Source: Deinococcus psychrotolerans
GTDB lineage: Bacteria > Deinococcota > Deinococci > Deinococcales > Deinococcaceae
Reading direction: 5' to 3'
Assembly: GCF_003860465.1 (NCBI RefSeq)
Contig: NZ_CP034183.1
Location: 2,065,001 to 2,129,000 of the forward strand
Length of the DNA stretch: 64,000 nt
Below are positions 19,461 through 28,773 of this stretch, piece after piece. The position numbers and the translations under genes were made by a program. Below the pieces are notes generated by a model that had not been told where the DNA came from, did not search any database, and saw only the letters and a list, made by a program, of their open reading frames with translations. Position 1 is the stretch's first letter, and every line of letters starts with the position of its first letter.

Positions 19461-20426
19461 TCAGGCCGCGCCGAAGGCCTGGCGCAGCGACAGCGCGAAC
19501 ACCTGAAAACTCAGGCCCGGATTGGCGTAAGCTTCCAGCGCTCCTTGCAGGGCTTCGAGCGCCGTGTCTGCCGCCGCCCGCACCGCGCCCGTCTCGGGCT
19601 GCCAAACGAAGCGCAGGGCTTCTGGGTGAAGGGCTGCCGAGAAGGTCTTTTCCAGCGCGGTGGCGGCCTCGAAAGCGGGCCACAGCCCTGCCCGTACCGC
19701 GTCCGTGAGGCTGCGGGCATCAGAAAGCGCCGAGCGCACCGCTTCCACGTCGCTGAGCAGTCCGGCGCGGCCAGCGGCGAAGGCCAGCAGTTCGGCGTCA
19801 ACCGGGCAGCCTTCTTGTTGCAAGTACTTTGCCAAATCGCTCTGCGGCGCGGGCGGCACGCCGAGGCGGCTGGAACGGCTCACCAACGTGGGCAACACCG
19901 AGCGCACGTCCTCGGCCAGCAGCACGAACAGGGCGCGGTGCGGCGGTTCTTCGATCAGTTTGAGCAGGGCGTTGGCGGTTTCGGCGTTGAGGTGCTCAGC
20001 ACCGTCAATGATGACCACCCGCCGCCGGTAAGTGGGGCGCACTTCCAAAAACTCGTAGACGTGCTGCTCATAGTCTTTGTCGCGGTCACGTGAGGCCAGC
20101 ACCGCGCCGATCGGAATGATTTTGCGCCGGGCGGCTTTGCCGGTGCTGGTGGTGGTGCGTGGAGCCAGCACCAGCACGTCGGGATGAAGGTCCAGCGCGG
20201 CGGCGCGGCACGAAGCACACTCGCCGCACGGCGCTTCCTTAGGCCCCCGCTGAGCGCAGTTGTGCAGCGCCGCCACCACGCTGGCCAGCGCCCGCTTGCC
20301 CACCCGCGCCGGGCCGGTCAGCAGCCAAGCATTGCTCTGCGTCTGCGCGAGCGGAGGCAGCAAAGCCGCGTGCGCGTCCGGCAGGGGCGGCAAACGGGGC
20401 GGGGCGAGCGTCATGGCTGCACCCAC
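19461..20426 (-). CDS. holB: DNA polymerase III delta-prime subunit
   Basis: The clamp-loader subunit of 321 residues has an altered Walker A ([14 protein letters not shown]), a zinc module ([17 protein letters not shown]), a Walker B-like [26 protein letters not shown] and the RFC-box-like LVSRSSRL. Delta-prime is usually ATPase-inactive, but the GKR rather than GKT/S here is worth noting. The region around residues 85-105 ([18 protein letters not shown]) is a basic insert. GTG at 20426 and ATG at 20414 are both possible starts and neither has a strong ribosome site. It lies 49 bp upstream of trpF and may be co-transcribed with the phosphoesterase before it. Confidence 0.88.
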   Translation of the reverse strand: MGAAMTLAPPRLPPLPDAHAALLPPLAQTQSNAWLLTGPARVGKRALASVVAALHNCAQRGPKEAPCGECASCRAAALDLHPDVLVLAPRTTTSTGKAARRKIIPIGAVLASRDRDKDYEQHVYEFLEVRPTYRRRVVIIDGAEHLNAETANALLKLIEEPPHRALFVLLAEDVRSVLPTLVSRSSRLGVPPAPQSDLAKYLQQEGCPVDAELLAFAAGRAGLLSDVEAVRSALSDARSLTDAVRAGLWPAFEAATALEKTFSAALHPEALRFVWQPETGAVRAAADTALEALQGALEAYANPGLSFQVFALSLRQAFGAA

Positions 20427-20457
20427 AAGCCGCTTCTCGCCCTTTTTCTGAATATAC

Positions 20458-21207
20458 TCATTTGCCCAAAAACAGTCGAGCGCCCAGCACTTCCGGCAGG
20501 CCCGCCGCGTTCACGTCGGCCTGCACCTGAGCGATGTCGTAATCGACCCGGAACACCTGGAAGTTATTGCGGGCGCTGTCGAAAATGGCGTAGCTGGCCT
20601 GCGGATTGCCGTCGCGGGGCTGGCCCACCGAGCCGGGATTGAGAATCACTCTGGCGCTGGGCGGCACCATGTAACTGCCGCCCTGCACGAAAGCCTGGTG
20701 CTTGATCCACTCGCCCACCGGCGCGTTGAGGGTGGCGTAGACGGCGGGGTGGTGGGTGTGCCCGACAAATGCCAGCCGCCCGTGCCACCCGGAGAAGGCT
20801 TCTCTCGCTGCCGTCACCGAATCGGTGTAGTCGTCCAAGCTGGTGGGGCTGCCGTGGCGGTAGCGTGCGCCGATGACCGGATCGTCCATGCCGTCGCGCC
20901 AACTGCGAATCCAACCCAAGTCGCGCTCGGAGAGGCGTTCGAGCTGCCACGCCAGCGCCTGCGACACGATACTGACCCGCATGTTGAGGCCGTCGACCCG
21001 GTCGAGCAGCATCTGGTCATGGTTGCCCATCATGCACACGGCGTCGAGCTTCCGGAGCGCTTCCAGCACCTCGCGGGGGTGCGGGCCGTAGCCCAGCGCA
21101 TCGCCCAGATGAACGACGTGGCTGAAATTGCGCCCTTGCGCGTCGTTTAACACGGCTTCAAGCGCGGTGTAGTTGGCGTGAATATCGGAAATCAACAGCA
21201 GCCGCAC
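20458..21207 (-). CDS. calcineurin-like metallophosphoesterase
   Basis: The 249-residue protein has the di-metal phosphoesterase motifs [33 protein letters not shown] and [11 protein letters not shown] in order, with the late [11 protein letters not shown] typical of the YfcE/DR1281-like group. Cytoplasmic phosphodiesterase activity on an unknown substrate is expected. The start is GTG, not the nearby ATG, because TATGAT lies 6 nt before the GTG and the protein then begins [10 protein letters not shown] as the family does. Confidence 0.9.
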   Translation of the reverse strand: MRLLLISDIHANYTALEAVLNDAQGRNFSHVVHLGDALGYGPHPREVLEALRKLDAVCMMGNHDQMLLDRVDGLNMRVSIVSQALAWQLERLSERDLGWIRSWRDGMDDPVIGARYRHGSPTSLDDYTDSVTAAREAFSGWHGRLAFVGHTHHPAVYATLNAPVGEWIKHQAFVQGGSYMVPPSARVILNPGSVGQPRDGNPQASYAIFDSARNNFQVFRVDYDIAQVQADVNAAGLPEVLGARLFLGK

Positions 21208-21298
21208 GCCTGCATCATAGCGGCTGGGCAGCGCAGAGATGTCCTGAGCCGCCGCTCTGTGCGCTTACCCGCTTCAGCCGCCCGCTATGCTGAGGCGT

Positions 21299-21835
21299 AT
21301 GTCTGCTTTGGTTGTTTCGCCCAGCGAGGTTTGGAGTGATGTTTACGGGGCAGTTCACGCCCGTTTTGAAGGCCGCGCCGGTGGGCACGCTTGGCTCATT
21401 GCCGCCGCCCCCGAAACGGCGCGGGCCACCGCCGACGCTCTGAGCGCCCTGCTCGCGGCAGAGGGCCAGCTCATCAAAGGCCACCTCGAACTGCTCATTC
21501 ATGACCACCTGACACCGCTGGAACGTACGCTGAGCGCCCAACCCTTCAGCGGCGTGGTGGTCATCGGCGCGGCTGTGGCGGCTGGCCCAGCGGTGCAGGT
21601 GGCTCAACAGATGCAAGAAGCCGAAAGCGGCCTGAGCTATCTGGAAGGTGGCCCGTTTCCAGCGTGGCAGGCGGCTCTCGTGCTCAGCGGCGCGGGCGAG
21701 TCAGGCGAGAATGCCGCCGCGAGTGCCTGCGCCGCGCAGGGCGTGGCAGTGGTGGTCTGCCCGGCGCAGCGGCTGGCTGAAGTTTTGCTGCTGTGGGCAG
21801 GCGGTCTGCCGCAGGGACTGGCCCAACTCGGCTGA
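21299..21835 (+). CDS. conserved hypothetical protein
   Basis: The 178-residue protein has no recognisable catalytic motif. It shows alternating helix and hydrophobic-strand segments ([64 protein letters not shown]), suggesting an alpha/beta fold in the cytoplasm. The frame opens 12 bp earlier, but TATGCT placed 7 nt before the second ATG marks 21299 as the start. It is followed 62 bp later by hemW on the same strand. Function unknown. Confidence 0.65.
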   Translation: MSALVVSPSEVWSDVYGAVHARFEGRAGGHAWLIAAAPETARATADALSALLAAEGQLIKGHLELLIHDHLTPLERTLSAQPFSGVVVIGAAVAAGPAVQVAQQMQEAESGLSYLEGGPFPAWQAALVLSGAGESGENAAASACAAQGVAVVVCPAQRLAEVLLLWAGGLPQGLAQLG

Positions 21836-21897
21836 AGGGAAGGCCGAGCGTTCCGCTTTTACGGTTGCTTGCTTCCGCAGCCTCTAGACTGCCCGGC

Positions 21898-23067
21898 GTG
21901 AGCGCCGCCCCCTTGCCGATGACCCCTTTGCCGATGATCCAGTTGCCGCCCGTCAAGCACCTGTATGTGCATGTGCCGTTTTGCCCCAGCATTTGCCCGT
22001 ACTGCGATTTCCATGTGCTGACGCGCCGCAGCGGGCAAGTCGAAGCCTATCTGGCACAGCTTGAGCGCGAGGCGGCGTATCTGGCGGCGAGCTATCCTAC
22101 CGATCTGGAGACGGTCTACCTCGGCGGCGGCACGCCCAGTTTTCTGCGCGACGACGAACTGACCCGCCTGACCCAGAGTATTCGCCGTCACTTGGGCTGG
22201 GGCCGTTTGGAAAATACCTTGGAAGTCAATCCCGGCACCGTTTCGGCCCCTAGGGCGCAGCACTGGCGCGAGTTGGGTTTTGACCGCGCTTCGGTGGGCG
22301 TGCAGAGCTTGGATGATCCAACCCTCAAATTTCTGGGCCGCCAGCATGACGCCGAGCAGGCCAGCAGCGCGGTGGAGTTGCTGGCAGCGGCGGGATTCCG
22401 GGTCAGCGGTGATCTGATCACGGCGGTGGCGGGGCAGCCCCTAGAGCGCGACATCGCTGGACTGCTGGCGCTGGGCGTGGGGCACGTCAGCGCGTACACC
22501 CTCACCATCGAACCCGGCACGCCGTTTGCCCGCCGGGGGGTCAAAGTCAATGAGGATGACGAGCAGATGGGATTTGAGCGCACCGCCGAGCTGTTGACCG
22601 ATGCGGGGCTGGAGCGCTACGAGATCAGCAATTACGCCCGCCCCGGTGAGCAGTCGCGCCACAACAGCGCTTACTGGCAAAACCGTTTTTATCTGGGGCT
22701 GGGGCCGGGCGCGGCGGGCCACTACCCCACCCAGCAGGCCGGACTCAGGGCCGAGCGGCGCACCAATCCGCACCTCCACGACTGGCTGGCCCACGACTTC
22801 ACGGCGGGGCCAGCCGCCGAATCAGAAGCGGTAGACGCCGAGGAACATGTCACCGACGCCCTGTTCATGGGCCTGCGAACCCGTGCTGGCGTGGACTTGG
22901 CCGCCCTGTCGCTCTACAGCGGCTTAGAGGTGACCCAGCGTTACGCAGGGCCGCTGGAGCGCAACCTCGAAGCGGGCCTGCTGACCTTGGACGGCGCGGT
23001 GCTGCGGGCCACGGTGCGGGGCTGGTGGCTGCTCAACAAAGTGCTGGGCGATTTTGTCAATGGGTAG
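21898..23067 (+). CDS. hemW: radical SAM HemW-type haem chaperone / coproporphyrinogen dehydrogenase-like
   Basis: The 389-residue radical SAM protein has the Fe-S motif CPSICPYC (Cys29, Cys33, Cys36) followed by DFH. It also has the SAM-binding GGGTPSFL, the LEVNPGT and SVGVQSLDD blocks and the HemN_C-like C-terminus ([13 protein letters not shown]). The CxxxCxYCDF version and size favour HemW over true HemN. GTG at 21898 is chosen because TAGACT is 7 nt upstream. Much longer readings upstream would overlap the previous gene and add a low-complexity tail. Role: haem trafficking or porphyrin synthesis. Confidence 0.88.
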   Translation: MSAAPLPMTPLPMIQLPPVKHLYVHVPFCPSICPYCDFHVLTRRSGQVEAYLAQLEREAAYLAASYPTDLETVYLGGGTPSFLRDDELTRLTQSIRRHLGWGRLENTLEVNPGTVSAPRAQHWRELGFDRASVGVQSLDDPTLKFLGRQHDAEQASSAVELLAAAGFRVSGDLITAVAGQPLERDIAGLLALGVGHVSAYTLTIEPGTPFARRGVKVNEDDEQMGFERTAELLTDAGLERYEISNYARPGEQSRHNSAYWQNRFYLGLGPGAAGHYPTQQAGLRAERRTNPHLHDWLAHDFTAGPAAESEAVDAEEHVTDALFMGLRTRAGVDLAALSLYSGLEVTQRYAGPLERNLEAGLLTLDGAVLRATVRGWWLLNKVLGDFVNG

Positions 23068-23094
23068 CTAAGAGGGTGAGAGGGTCGCCCCGGC

Positions 23095-23412
23095 TCAGGA
23101 AGACACGCTCAGCGAGGCGTTGAGCCACTGCGAAAACTCCGGCGAGGAGCGGTCGACCGGCAGGGCCACGATTTCCGGCACCTCGTAAGGGTGGTGTTCT
23201 TTGATATAGCGCTCCAGCTCCGGGTAGCGCTCACCGTTGGTTTTGATGATCAGCAGGGTTTCGGGTTCCTCGGCCACTTCGTTGCCCCAACGGTAGACGG
23301 TTTGCAGACCCGGCACAATATTGACGCAGCCCGCCAAGCGGTGTTCGACCAAGCCCCGCGCCAATTCGGCTGCGCCCGCAGGCGGCACCGTGACCATCAC
23401 GACTAAAGACAT
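23095..23412 (-). CDS. cutA: divalent-cation tolerance protein CutA
   Basis: This 105-residue protein is the usual length for CutA1. It has the signatures VVMVTVPPAGAAELARGLVEHRLAGCVNIVPGLQTVYRW, LLIIKT and EHHPYEVPEIVALPV. CutA forms very stable trimers with a ferredoxin-like fold and has been linked to copper tolerance, although its exact function is unsettled. TAAACT lies 7 nt before the ATG (leaderless). It is convergent with hemW at 28 bp. Confidence 0.94.
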   Translation of the reverse strand: MSLVVMVTVPPAGAAELARGLVEHRLAGCVNIVPGLQTVYRWGNEVAEEPETLLIIKTNGERYPELERYIKEHHPYEVPEIVALPVDRSSPEFSQWLNASLSVSS

Positions 23413-23517
23413 GGCACTGAGTTTAGAGCATCCAGCGGGCCTTTCGGTGAAGTGCCGCTCGGTGAAGCGGGGAAGGATGGAACGGAGTACGAAAAGCTTG
23501 ACCCGAAAAGTTCAGCG

Positions 23518-24037
23518 CTACAGGCCAAGCTGTTCGCGCAGCCGCTGGGCGGTGTTGAAGCTGCCCCGGTCATACAGCACCAACCGCACCTCCAATTCAG
23601 GAACCTCGTCCAGGTAAGCCGCGATGGTTTTGAGAGCGACTTCGCACGCTGGCCCCAGCGGGTAGCCGTAAACGCCGGTGCTGATGGCCGGAAACGACAC
23701 GCTGGCGCAGCTCGCCCGCGTGGCCAGTTGCAGTGAGGCGCGGTACGCTCCGGCCAGCAATTCCGCTTCACCGCTCTCGCCGCCGCGCCAGATGGGGCCG
23801 ACGGCGTGAATGATGTGCTCCACGCCCTGACTGCTCAGCTCGAAGGCTGGCGTGATGACGGCGCTGCCGGTGGGCGTACCGCCGATGGCCCGAATGGGAG
23901 TGCAGCAGCCCCGGCCCCGCCGCCCGGTGAATCACCCCGTCCACGCCGCCGCCGCCCATGAGTTGCGCGTTGGCCGCCGTGACGAGGGCGCAGGTGCGCT
24001 GGGCGGCGATGTCGCCCTGAATGAGTTGAAGTGGCAT
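23518..24037 (-). pseudogene. macro-domain (ADP-ribose-binding) protein gene with a frameshift
   Basis: Two overlapping frames together encode one macro domain. From the ATG at 24037 the first frame gives [39 protein letters not shown], carrying the ADP-ribose loops NAxL and GGGGVDGAIH. It then becomes arginine-rich nonsense. A frame shifted by one base continues with [20 protein letters not shown] and then [10 protein letters not shown] and [17 protein letters not shown], the remaining conserved blocks, to the stop at 23518. The break lies near 23910. Joined, the chain is about 172 residues, the normal family size. Sequencing error, true pseudogene or +1 shift cannot be separated here. TATCCT lies 6 nt before the ATG. 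Confidence 0.8.
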
Positions 24038-24060
24038 GGCGGCAGGATAAAGCAGCGGCA

Positions 24061-24093
24061 GGGTCAGCAGGGTCAGCAGGGTCAGCAGGGTCA
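24061..24093. repeat. short tandem repeat, 9-bp unit
   Basis: The unit GGGTCAGCA is present three times plus six bases. It lies just upstream of the macro-domain gene start and outside any credible coding sequence. Read on the minus strand it creates serial CTGACC hexamers, but none is well spaced for a -35. Confidence 0.85.
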
Positions 24094-24186
24094 AAGGCGA
24101 CCCCAAACGCCCGGACGCGCTAACGTGTCAGGCAAGTCTCGACAGCCCAATTGGAACAAGCTGAAGCGTCACCGGAGGAAGAAAAT

Positions 24187-26556
24187 ATGCGTGTACTGCG
24201 CGGGGTTGGCATCGTGGTGTTGGTTTTGTTTTTGCTGGTGGCGGGGGCGCTGATTTATTTCAACAGCGTCACCAACCCAGTTTTGTCGGGGGCACTCAAG
24301 TTGCCTGGCCTGAAGGGGCCAGTGACGGTGACCCGTGACCGCTGGGGCGTGCCGCACATCGTGGCCGAGCAGTCGGACGCCGACGCCATCGAAGCGCTGG
24401 GCTTTGTTCACGCCCAAGACCGCCTGTGGCAAATGGAATTTCAGCGCCGCGTGGCGCAGGGGCGGCTGAGTGAAGTGCTGGGCGAGGCCGCGCTGGATCA
24501 GGATAAATTTCTGCGAACCTGGGGCTTTTACCGCGCCGCCCAGAGCATCATTCCGGCCCTCTCGCCGCGCAGCCGGGAAATGATCAGCGCCTACACGCAG
24601 GGCGTCAACGCGGGCATCGCTCAGAACCGCTTGCCGCCGGAGTTCCGCATTCTGGGTTTTAAGCCCGAACCCTGGACCGATACCGACAGCGTGGCGTGGA
24701 GCAAGCTGCTGGCCTACGACCTCGGCGGCAACTGGGAAGATGAGTTGCTGGGCCAGCAGATCACGCAAAAACTCGGCCCTGATGCGCTCGGCTCGGTGCT
24801 GCCGCCGTACCCGAAAGGTGCGCCGACCATTCTCAGCGCGGAGGAACTGGAAACGGGAGCGCGGCGCGGTTCTGTCCCTCTGCTCGCGGCCCGCTTGCCC
24901 GCACCCACCGTCCGCGCCTTGCAAGCCCAACTCGCCGCCGCCCGCTCGCTGGGGTTCGTGAATGCGCCGGGCAAAGGCAGCAACGATTGGGTCATCGGCG
25001 GCAGCCGCACCGCCAGCGGCAAACCGATTCTGGCCGACGACCCACATCTGGCCCTGAGTGCGCCGATGTTGTGGTACTTGGCCGACATCAAGGGGCCGAC
25101 CCTGCACAGCATCGGGGCCAGCTTGCCGGGACTGCCCGCCATTGTGATTGGCCGCAATGACCGCCTCGCCTGGGGCGTCACCAACGTCAATCCCGACGTG
25201 CAAGACCTTTACATCGAACCCGAGGGTGCCAAGCTGACCACCCGCACCGAAGTCATCAAAGTTAAAGGCAAGTCGGACGTGGAGTTCCCGGTGGCCGAGA
25301 GCGTTCACGGCCCAATCATTTCCGGCGTCAGCGGTGACGCGGCGGCGGTCGGCCCGCGTGTGGCCCTCAAGTGGACGGCTCTCGCGCCGGGCGACACCAC
25401 CCTGGACGCCTTTTTGGGCCTGAACTACGCCCGCAACTGGACGGACTTCACCGAAGCCCTCAAGTTCTACGTGGCTCCCAGCCAGAACTTCGTGTATGCC
25501 GATGTGGACGGCAATACCGGGTACTACGCTCCCGGCAAGATTCCGATTCGGCAATCACCGAGCAGCAACTGGGACGGCAGTTTGCCCACGCTGGGCGACG
25601 GCCAGCACGAGTGGACGGGTTACATTCCCTTTGAAGCCTTGCCGCACACCTTCAACTCCGCCGACAATTTGGTGGTGACGGCCAACAACAAAGTTGTGCC
25701 GGACAGCTACCCTTACTTCCTCGCCAATGACCGCAACTGGGCCGAGCCTTACCGCGCCGAGCGCATCACCGAGTTGCTGAGCGCCAAAGACAAACTGACG
25801 GTGGCCGACGTGAAAGCGGTGCAAAACGACACTGTAAGTCTGGTCTGGCGTGACCTCAAACCGTACTTGCTGGCGGCCAAGCCGGACGGCGATCTGAGTC
25901 GCCAAGCCTTAGAGCGCCTGAGAGACTGGGACGGCAACGAGCGGGCCGACGCCGTGCCGCCGCTGATTTTTGAGGCGTGGCTGATGCAACTGCAAAAACT
26001 TAGCCAAGACGAACTCGGCACCGCAGCTACTCCAAACACCACGCCCGTCAACAGCCTGGCGGTGCTGAACGCCCTCAAATCGGGCAGCAAGTTGTGCGCG
26101 GTGAATGGACAGGGTGACTGCAACGCTTGGCTGACCTCCACCCTCAAGGCCGCCGTGACCGATCTCAGCGCCCGCCTCGGCTCCGATCCTGACGGCTGGG
26201 TGTACGGCAAGTTGCATCAGATGACCAACAACCATCAGGCCTTTGGCGGTGTCAAAGCGATTGGTTGGCTGTTCAACCGCGCTGCGCCCTCGTCCGGCGG
26301 CACCAATACGGTGGACGTGGGCCGCCCCAACCCCGGCACTTACCGGCAGACCCACGCGCCGAGTTACCGCCAGATTATCGACCTGTCTGACCTCAACAAA
26401 AGCGTGTTCGTCGGCACGCTGGGGCAGGGCGGCAACCCGGTTGGCCCGCACTACGCCGATCAATTGCGGCTGTGGCAGCGCGGCGATTACATTCCCATGA
26501 GCAGCGATCCTGCCGACTGGGGCCGCACGCGGGTGCTGAAGCTCTCGGGCGAATAA
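24187..26556 (+). CDS. penicillin acylase family Ntn-hydrolase
   Basis: The precursor is 789 residues with an N-terminal membrane/signal helix (residues 6-24) and the family blocks GPVTVTRDRWGVPHI, EALGFVHAQDRLWQMEFQRR and PGKGSNDWVIGG. Ser265 in the last block is the predicted nucleophile, exposed by autoproteolysis into alpha and beta chains. ADDPHL and GVTNVNPDVQDLYIE follow as in acylases. Members hydrolyse penicillins, homoserine-lactone signals or other amides; the substrate here is not predictable. GGAGGAAG 5 nt before the ATG fixes the start. It would act at the periplasmic face or outside the cell. Confidence 0.92.
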   Translation: MRVLRGVGIVVLVLFLLVAGALIYFNSVTNPVLSGALKLPGLKGPVTVTRDRWGVPHIVAEQSDADAIEALGFVHAQDRLWQMEFQRRVAQGRLSEVLGEAALDQDKFLRTWGFYRAAQSIIPALSPRSREMISAYTQGVNAGIAQNRLPPEFRILGFKPEPWTDTDSVAWSKLLAYDLGGNWEDELLGQQITQKLGPDALGSVLPPYPKGAPTILSAEELETGARRGSVPLLAARLPAPTVRALQAQLAAARSLGFVNAPGKGSNDWVIGGSRTASGKPILADDPHLALSAPMLWYLADIKGPTLHSIGASLPGLPAIVIGRNDRLAWGVTNVNPDVQDLYIEPEGAKLTTRTEVIKVKGKSDVEFPVAESVHGPIISGVSGDAAAVGPRVALKWTALAPGDTTLDAFLGLNYARNWTDFTEALKFYVAPSQNFVYADVDGNTGYYAPGKIPIRQSPSSNWDGSLPTLGDGQHEWTGYIPFEALPHTFNSADNLVVTANNKVVPDSYPYFLANDRNWAEPYRAERITELLSAKDKLTVADVKAVQNDTVSLVWRDLKPYLLAAKPDGDLSRQALERLRDWDGNERADAVPPLIFEAWLMQLQKLSQDELGTAATPNTTPVNSLAVLNALKSGSKLCAVNGQGDCNAWLTSTLKAAVTDLSARLGSDPDGWVYGKLHQMTNNHQAFGGVKAIGWLFNRAAPSSGGTNTVDVGRPNPGTYRQTHAPSYRQIIDLSDLNKSVFVGTLGQGGNPVGPHYADQLRLWQRGDYIPMSSDPADWGRTRVLKLSGE

Positions 26557-26639
26557 GCGCCTTTGCCGCGCCCAAAGAACTGACCAGCTGGGCAATTCTT
26601 CCGACTGCTTTTTCGCCGCGCTTGTTTATACTCCTCTGC

Positions 26640-27644
26640 ATGACTGCTCAAAATGCCGCCGAACCCCGTTACGCCGAACTCGTGCAGGAAGCGGCGACCT
26701 GCCTTAAGGCCCACGCTGGCCCCATCGTGATTCTGGCCCACATCGACCCCGACGGAGACGCGCTGGGCAGTTGTTTGGGCCTCCAGCGGGCGCTCAGGTC
26801 GCTCGGCAAGGACGCCCAGACCTACATGCAGGTGCCGCGCTACCTGACCTTTTTGCCCCAGGAAGGTGAAGTGCTGCCTCAGCTTGAAACGTGGCCGGAA
26901 AACGCTCTGGCCGCCGTGCTGGACGTGGACAACACCGACACGGCGCGGGTGGCTGGAGCCGACATCACCGCCTTTGAGGGGCCAGTCGTCAACATCGACC
27001 ATCACGGCACTAACCGCCGCGAGGCCACGGTCAGCGTGGTTGATCCCTCGCAGGCGGCGGCGGCCATGATGGTCAAAGACGTGGTGGACGCGCTCGGTGC
27101 GGCTTGGAGTGCCGACATCGCCACGCCGCTGCTGCTCGGCACCAGCACCGACACCGGCTCGTTTAGGTTCTCCAACACCACCCCGCAGGTGCTGCGAACC
27201 GCCGCCGATTTGGTGGAGCGCGGCGCGGCCCTCCCGTGGATCAATGATCAGATGGCCCGCAATCCGCCGCGTTACTATTCTCTGCTGCGCGAAGTGCTCG
27301 ATCAGATGGCCTTTTCACCAGACGGTCTGGTCGTCTCCTCGCACGTCGACGAAGCCGCATTGAAGCGCACCGGCTCAGCCTGGGAAGACGTGGAGTCGTA
27401 TGTCAACACCATCCGCAACGCCGACGGCACCGAGCTGGCGGTGATGTACAAAGATTACGGTGAGCGGGTCAAGGTGTCGCTGCGCTCTAGGGGCCTGGTC
27501 AGCGCTCAGAATATCGCGGTGGTGCTGGGCGGCGGCGGTCACGTCGCTGCTGCGGGGGCTTCGGTGGCCGCTCCCTACGCCGAAACGGTGGCCCGCTTTG
27601 AAGCGGCGGCGGACGCCGAGTTGCGGCGGGTGGGCCTGCGCTGA
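26640..27644 (+). CDS. nrnA: DHH/DHHA1 phosphoesterase (NrnA-like)
   Basis: The 334-residue cytoplasmic protein has the DHH motifs AHIDPDGDALGSCLGL (His34, Asp38, Asp40), VLDVDNTD and VNIDHHGTN, plus the C-terminal DHHA1 substrate loop GGGGHVAAAGAS. NrnA-type enzymes degrade nanoRNA and pAp and some hydrolyse c-di-AMP or pApA. This could therefore counter the diadenylate cyclase encoded at 45663-46397; that link is an inference. TATACT lies 7 nt before the ATG (leaderless). The frame is open 168 bp further upstream but that part reads through the acylase gene end. Confidence 0.9.
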   Translation: MTAQNAAEPRYAELVQEAATCLKAHAGPIVILAHIDPDGDALGSCLGLQRALRSLGKDAQTYMQVPRYLTFLPQEGEVLPQLETWPENALAAVLDVDNTDTARVAGADITAFEGPVVNIDHHGTNRREATVSVVDPSQAAAAMMVKDVVDALGAAWSADIATPLLLGTSTDTGSFRFSNTTPQVLRTAADLVERGAALPWINDQMARNPPRYYSLLREVLDQMAFSPDGLVVSSHVDEAALKRTGSAWEDVESYVNTIRNADGTELAVMYKDYGERVKVSLRSRGLVSAQNIAVVLGGGGHVAAAGASVAAPYAETVARFEAAADAELRRVGLR

Positions 27645-27685
27645 GAGCGAAAATACCCAAGCGGGTCTGGCTGGCGGCGGGCGCT

Positions 27686-28498
27686 TTGGTGGGTCTGGCG
27701 TGGCTGGTGACCGAAACCCACTGGCTGCGGGTGGTGCGCCTGCGCGTGGAGTTGCCGCTCTCTTCGGGCCGCGCCGTGCGGGTGGTGCAGCTCAGCGACC
27801 CACATGGCCGCGCCCGTTTTCTGAATGGGAGCATCGCCACCACAGTCAATGCCCTGAAACCGGATGTGGTGTGCATCACCGGCGATCTGGTCAGCCATCA
27901 AAGCGACTTGCCGCGTGTGCTGGCCGAGTTGCGGCGGATCGAGTGCGCCCATATTTACTTTGTGCCGGGCAACTGGGAGCGGGAGACGCTTTCAGGCTTT
28001 CGCAAACGCCTGCTGAGCCAAGCGGAGAGTGCCGCCGTACTCGCCGCCGTTTCCGGTGTGGCGCGGGTGCTGCTCAATGCGGGCGAGAGCATTACGGTTG
28101 GCGGTCTGCGCCTGCGAATCTACGGCTACGACAACAGTGCCTGCGGCCTTGAGCGTCCCGAAGGCTTTCCCGGCAAGGCGGATGTGCGGCTGCTGCTGGC
28201 CCACTCTCCCCAGATCATAGAAAGCGTGCGGCGCGGCGGGGTGCCCTTCGATCTGCTATTGACCGGACACACCCACGGCGGACAGATTCGGCTGTTCGGC
28301 CTGACGGTGGCGCAGGGGCGGCGCTGGCACACCGGAGCGCGGCGCGAACCCAGTAATGGTTTGTTTTATGTTTCACGCGGGCTGGGCACCACCCGGCTTC
28401 CGCTGCGGCTGGGCAGCCCACCGGAGGTATTGTGCGCGGACTTGATGGGCTGCCAACCTCATTTACATCGGCCACCCTATTTTCTAAACTTAGAATAG
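27686..28498 (+). CDS. membrane-anchored metallophosphoesterase (YkuE-like)
   Basis: The protein carries the calcineurin-like motifs VVQLSDPHGRAR, VCITGDLV, FVPGNWERE (GNxE replacing GNHD), LLLAHSP and LLTGHTHGGQIRLFG. The last is typical of YkuE/LpxI-like phosphodiesterases. With TTG at 27686 or GTG at 27689 the N-terminus is VGLAWLVTETHW. The same frame continues upstream through KIPKRVWLAAGALVGLAWL, which looks like a complete basic-plus-hydrophobic anchor. It would begin at a CTG (27641) overlapping the nrnA stop as CTGA. The true start is therefore uncertain. GNW rather than GNH is a notable change in a metal-binding motif. Confidence 0.82.
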   Translation: MVGLAWLVTETHWLRVVRLRVELPLSSGRAVRVVQLSDPHGRARFLNGSIATTVNALKPDVVCITGDLVSHQSDLPRVLAELRRIECAHIYFVPGNWERETLSGFRKRLLSQAESAAVLAAVSGVARVLLNAGESITVGGLRLRIYGYDNSACGLERPEGFPGKADVRLLLAHSPQIIESVRRGGVPFDLLLTGHTHGGQIRLFGLTVAQGRRWHTGARREPSNGLFYVSRGLGTTRLPLRLGSPPEVLCADLMGCQPHLHRPPYFLNLE

Positions 28499-28505
28499 GC
28501 TTATC

Positions 28506-28769
28506 ATGAAACTGAAAACTTTCTTAATATGGGTTTTGTTTGTTCTTAGTCTGGTAAGTTTTCTTTTTTCAGCACTCTTTGCCGCAATGGCCTGCTTATC
28601 TGCTGGACAAGGTTCAGGTAAAATACCTGAAGCCCAATGTAATGAAACCTCGAACGTAGTTGCTGGCTCGGTAGTTGTCTTTCTGGTATGCGCTGTCAGC
28701 TTGTGGAATATCTATATAACAAGGTCTCTGCGTCACAGATCAGACTCTAAAGACGACCAAAACGTCTAA
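28506..28769 (+). CDS. small two-helix membrane protein, AT-rich
   Basis: This 87-residue protein has two hydrophobic helices (FLIWVLFVLSLVSFLFSALFAA, about residues 6-27, and VVAGSVVVFLVCAVSLWNIYI, about 51-71) with a short cysteine-containing loop between them and a charged tail (RHRSDSKDDQNV). No family is recognised. Codon use is strikingly AT-rich (TTTCTTAATATGGGTTTTG) next to GC-rich neighbours, which suggests recent acquisition. No Shine-Dalgarno is visible. TAGAAT and TAGGCT lie near the ATG but not at the usual spacing. Confidence 0.6.
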   Translation: MKLKTFLIWVLFVLSLVSFLFSALFAAMACLSAGQGSGKIPEAQCNETSNVVAGSVVVFLVCAVSLWNIYITRSLRHRSDSKDDQNV

Positions 28770-28773
28770 ACCC

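Noticed and set aside
24061..24093. Repeat considered as CRISPR-like
   Set aside because: Units are 9 bp and directly adjacent with no spacers: a simple tandem repeat.
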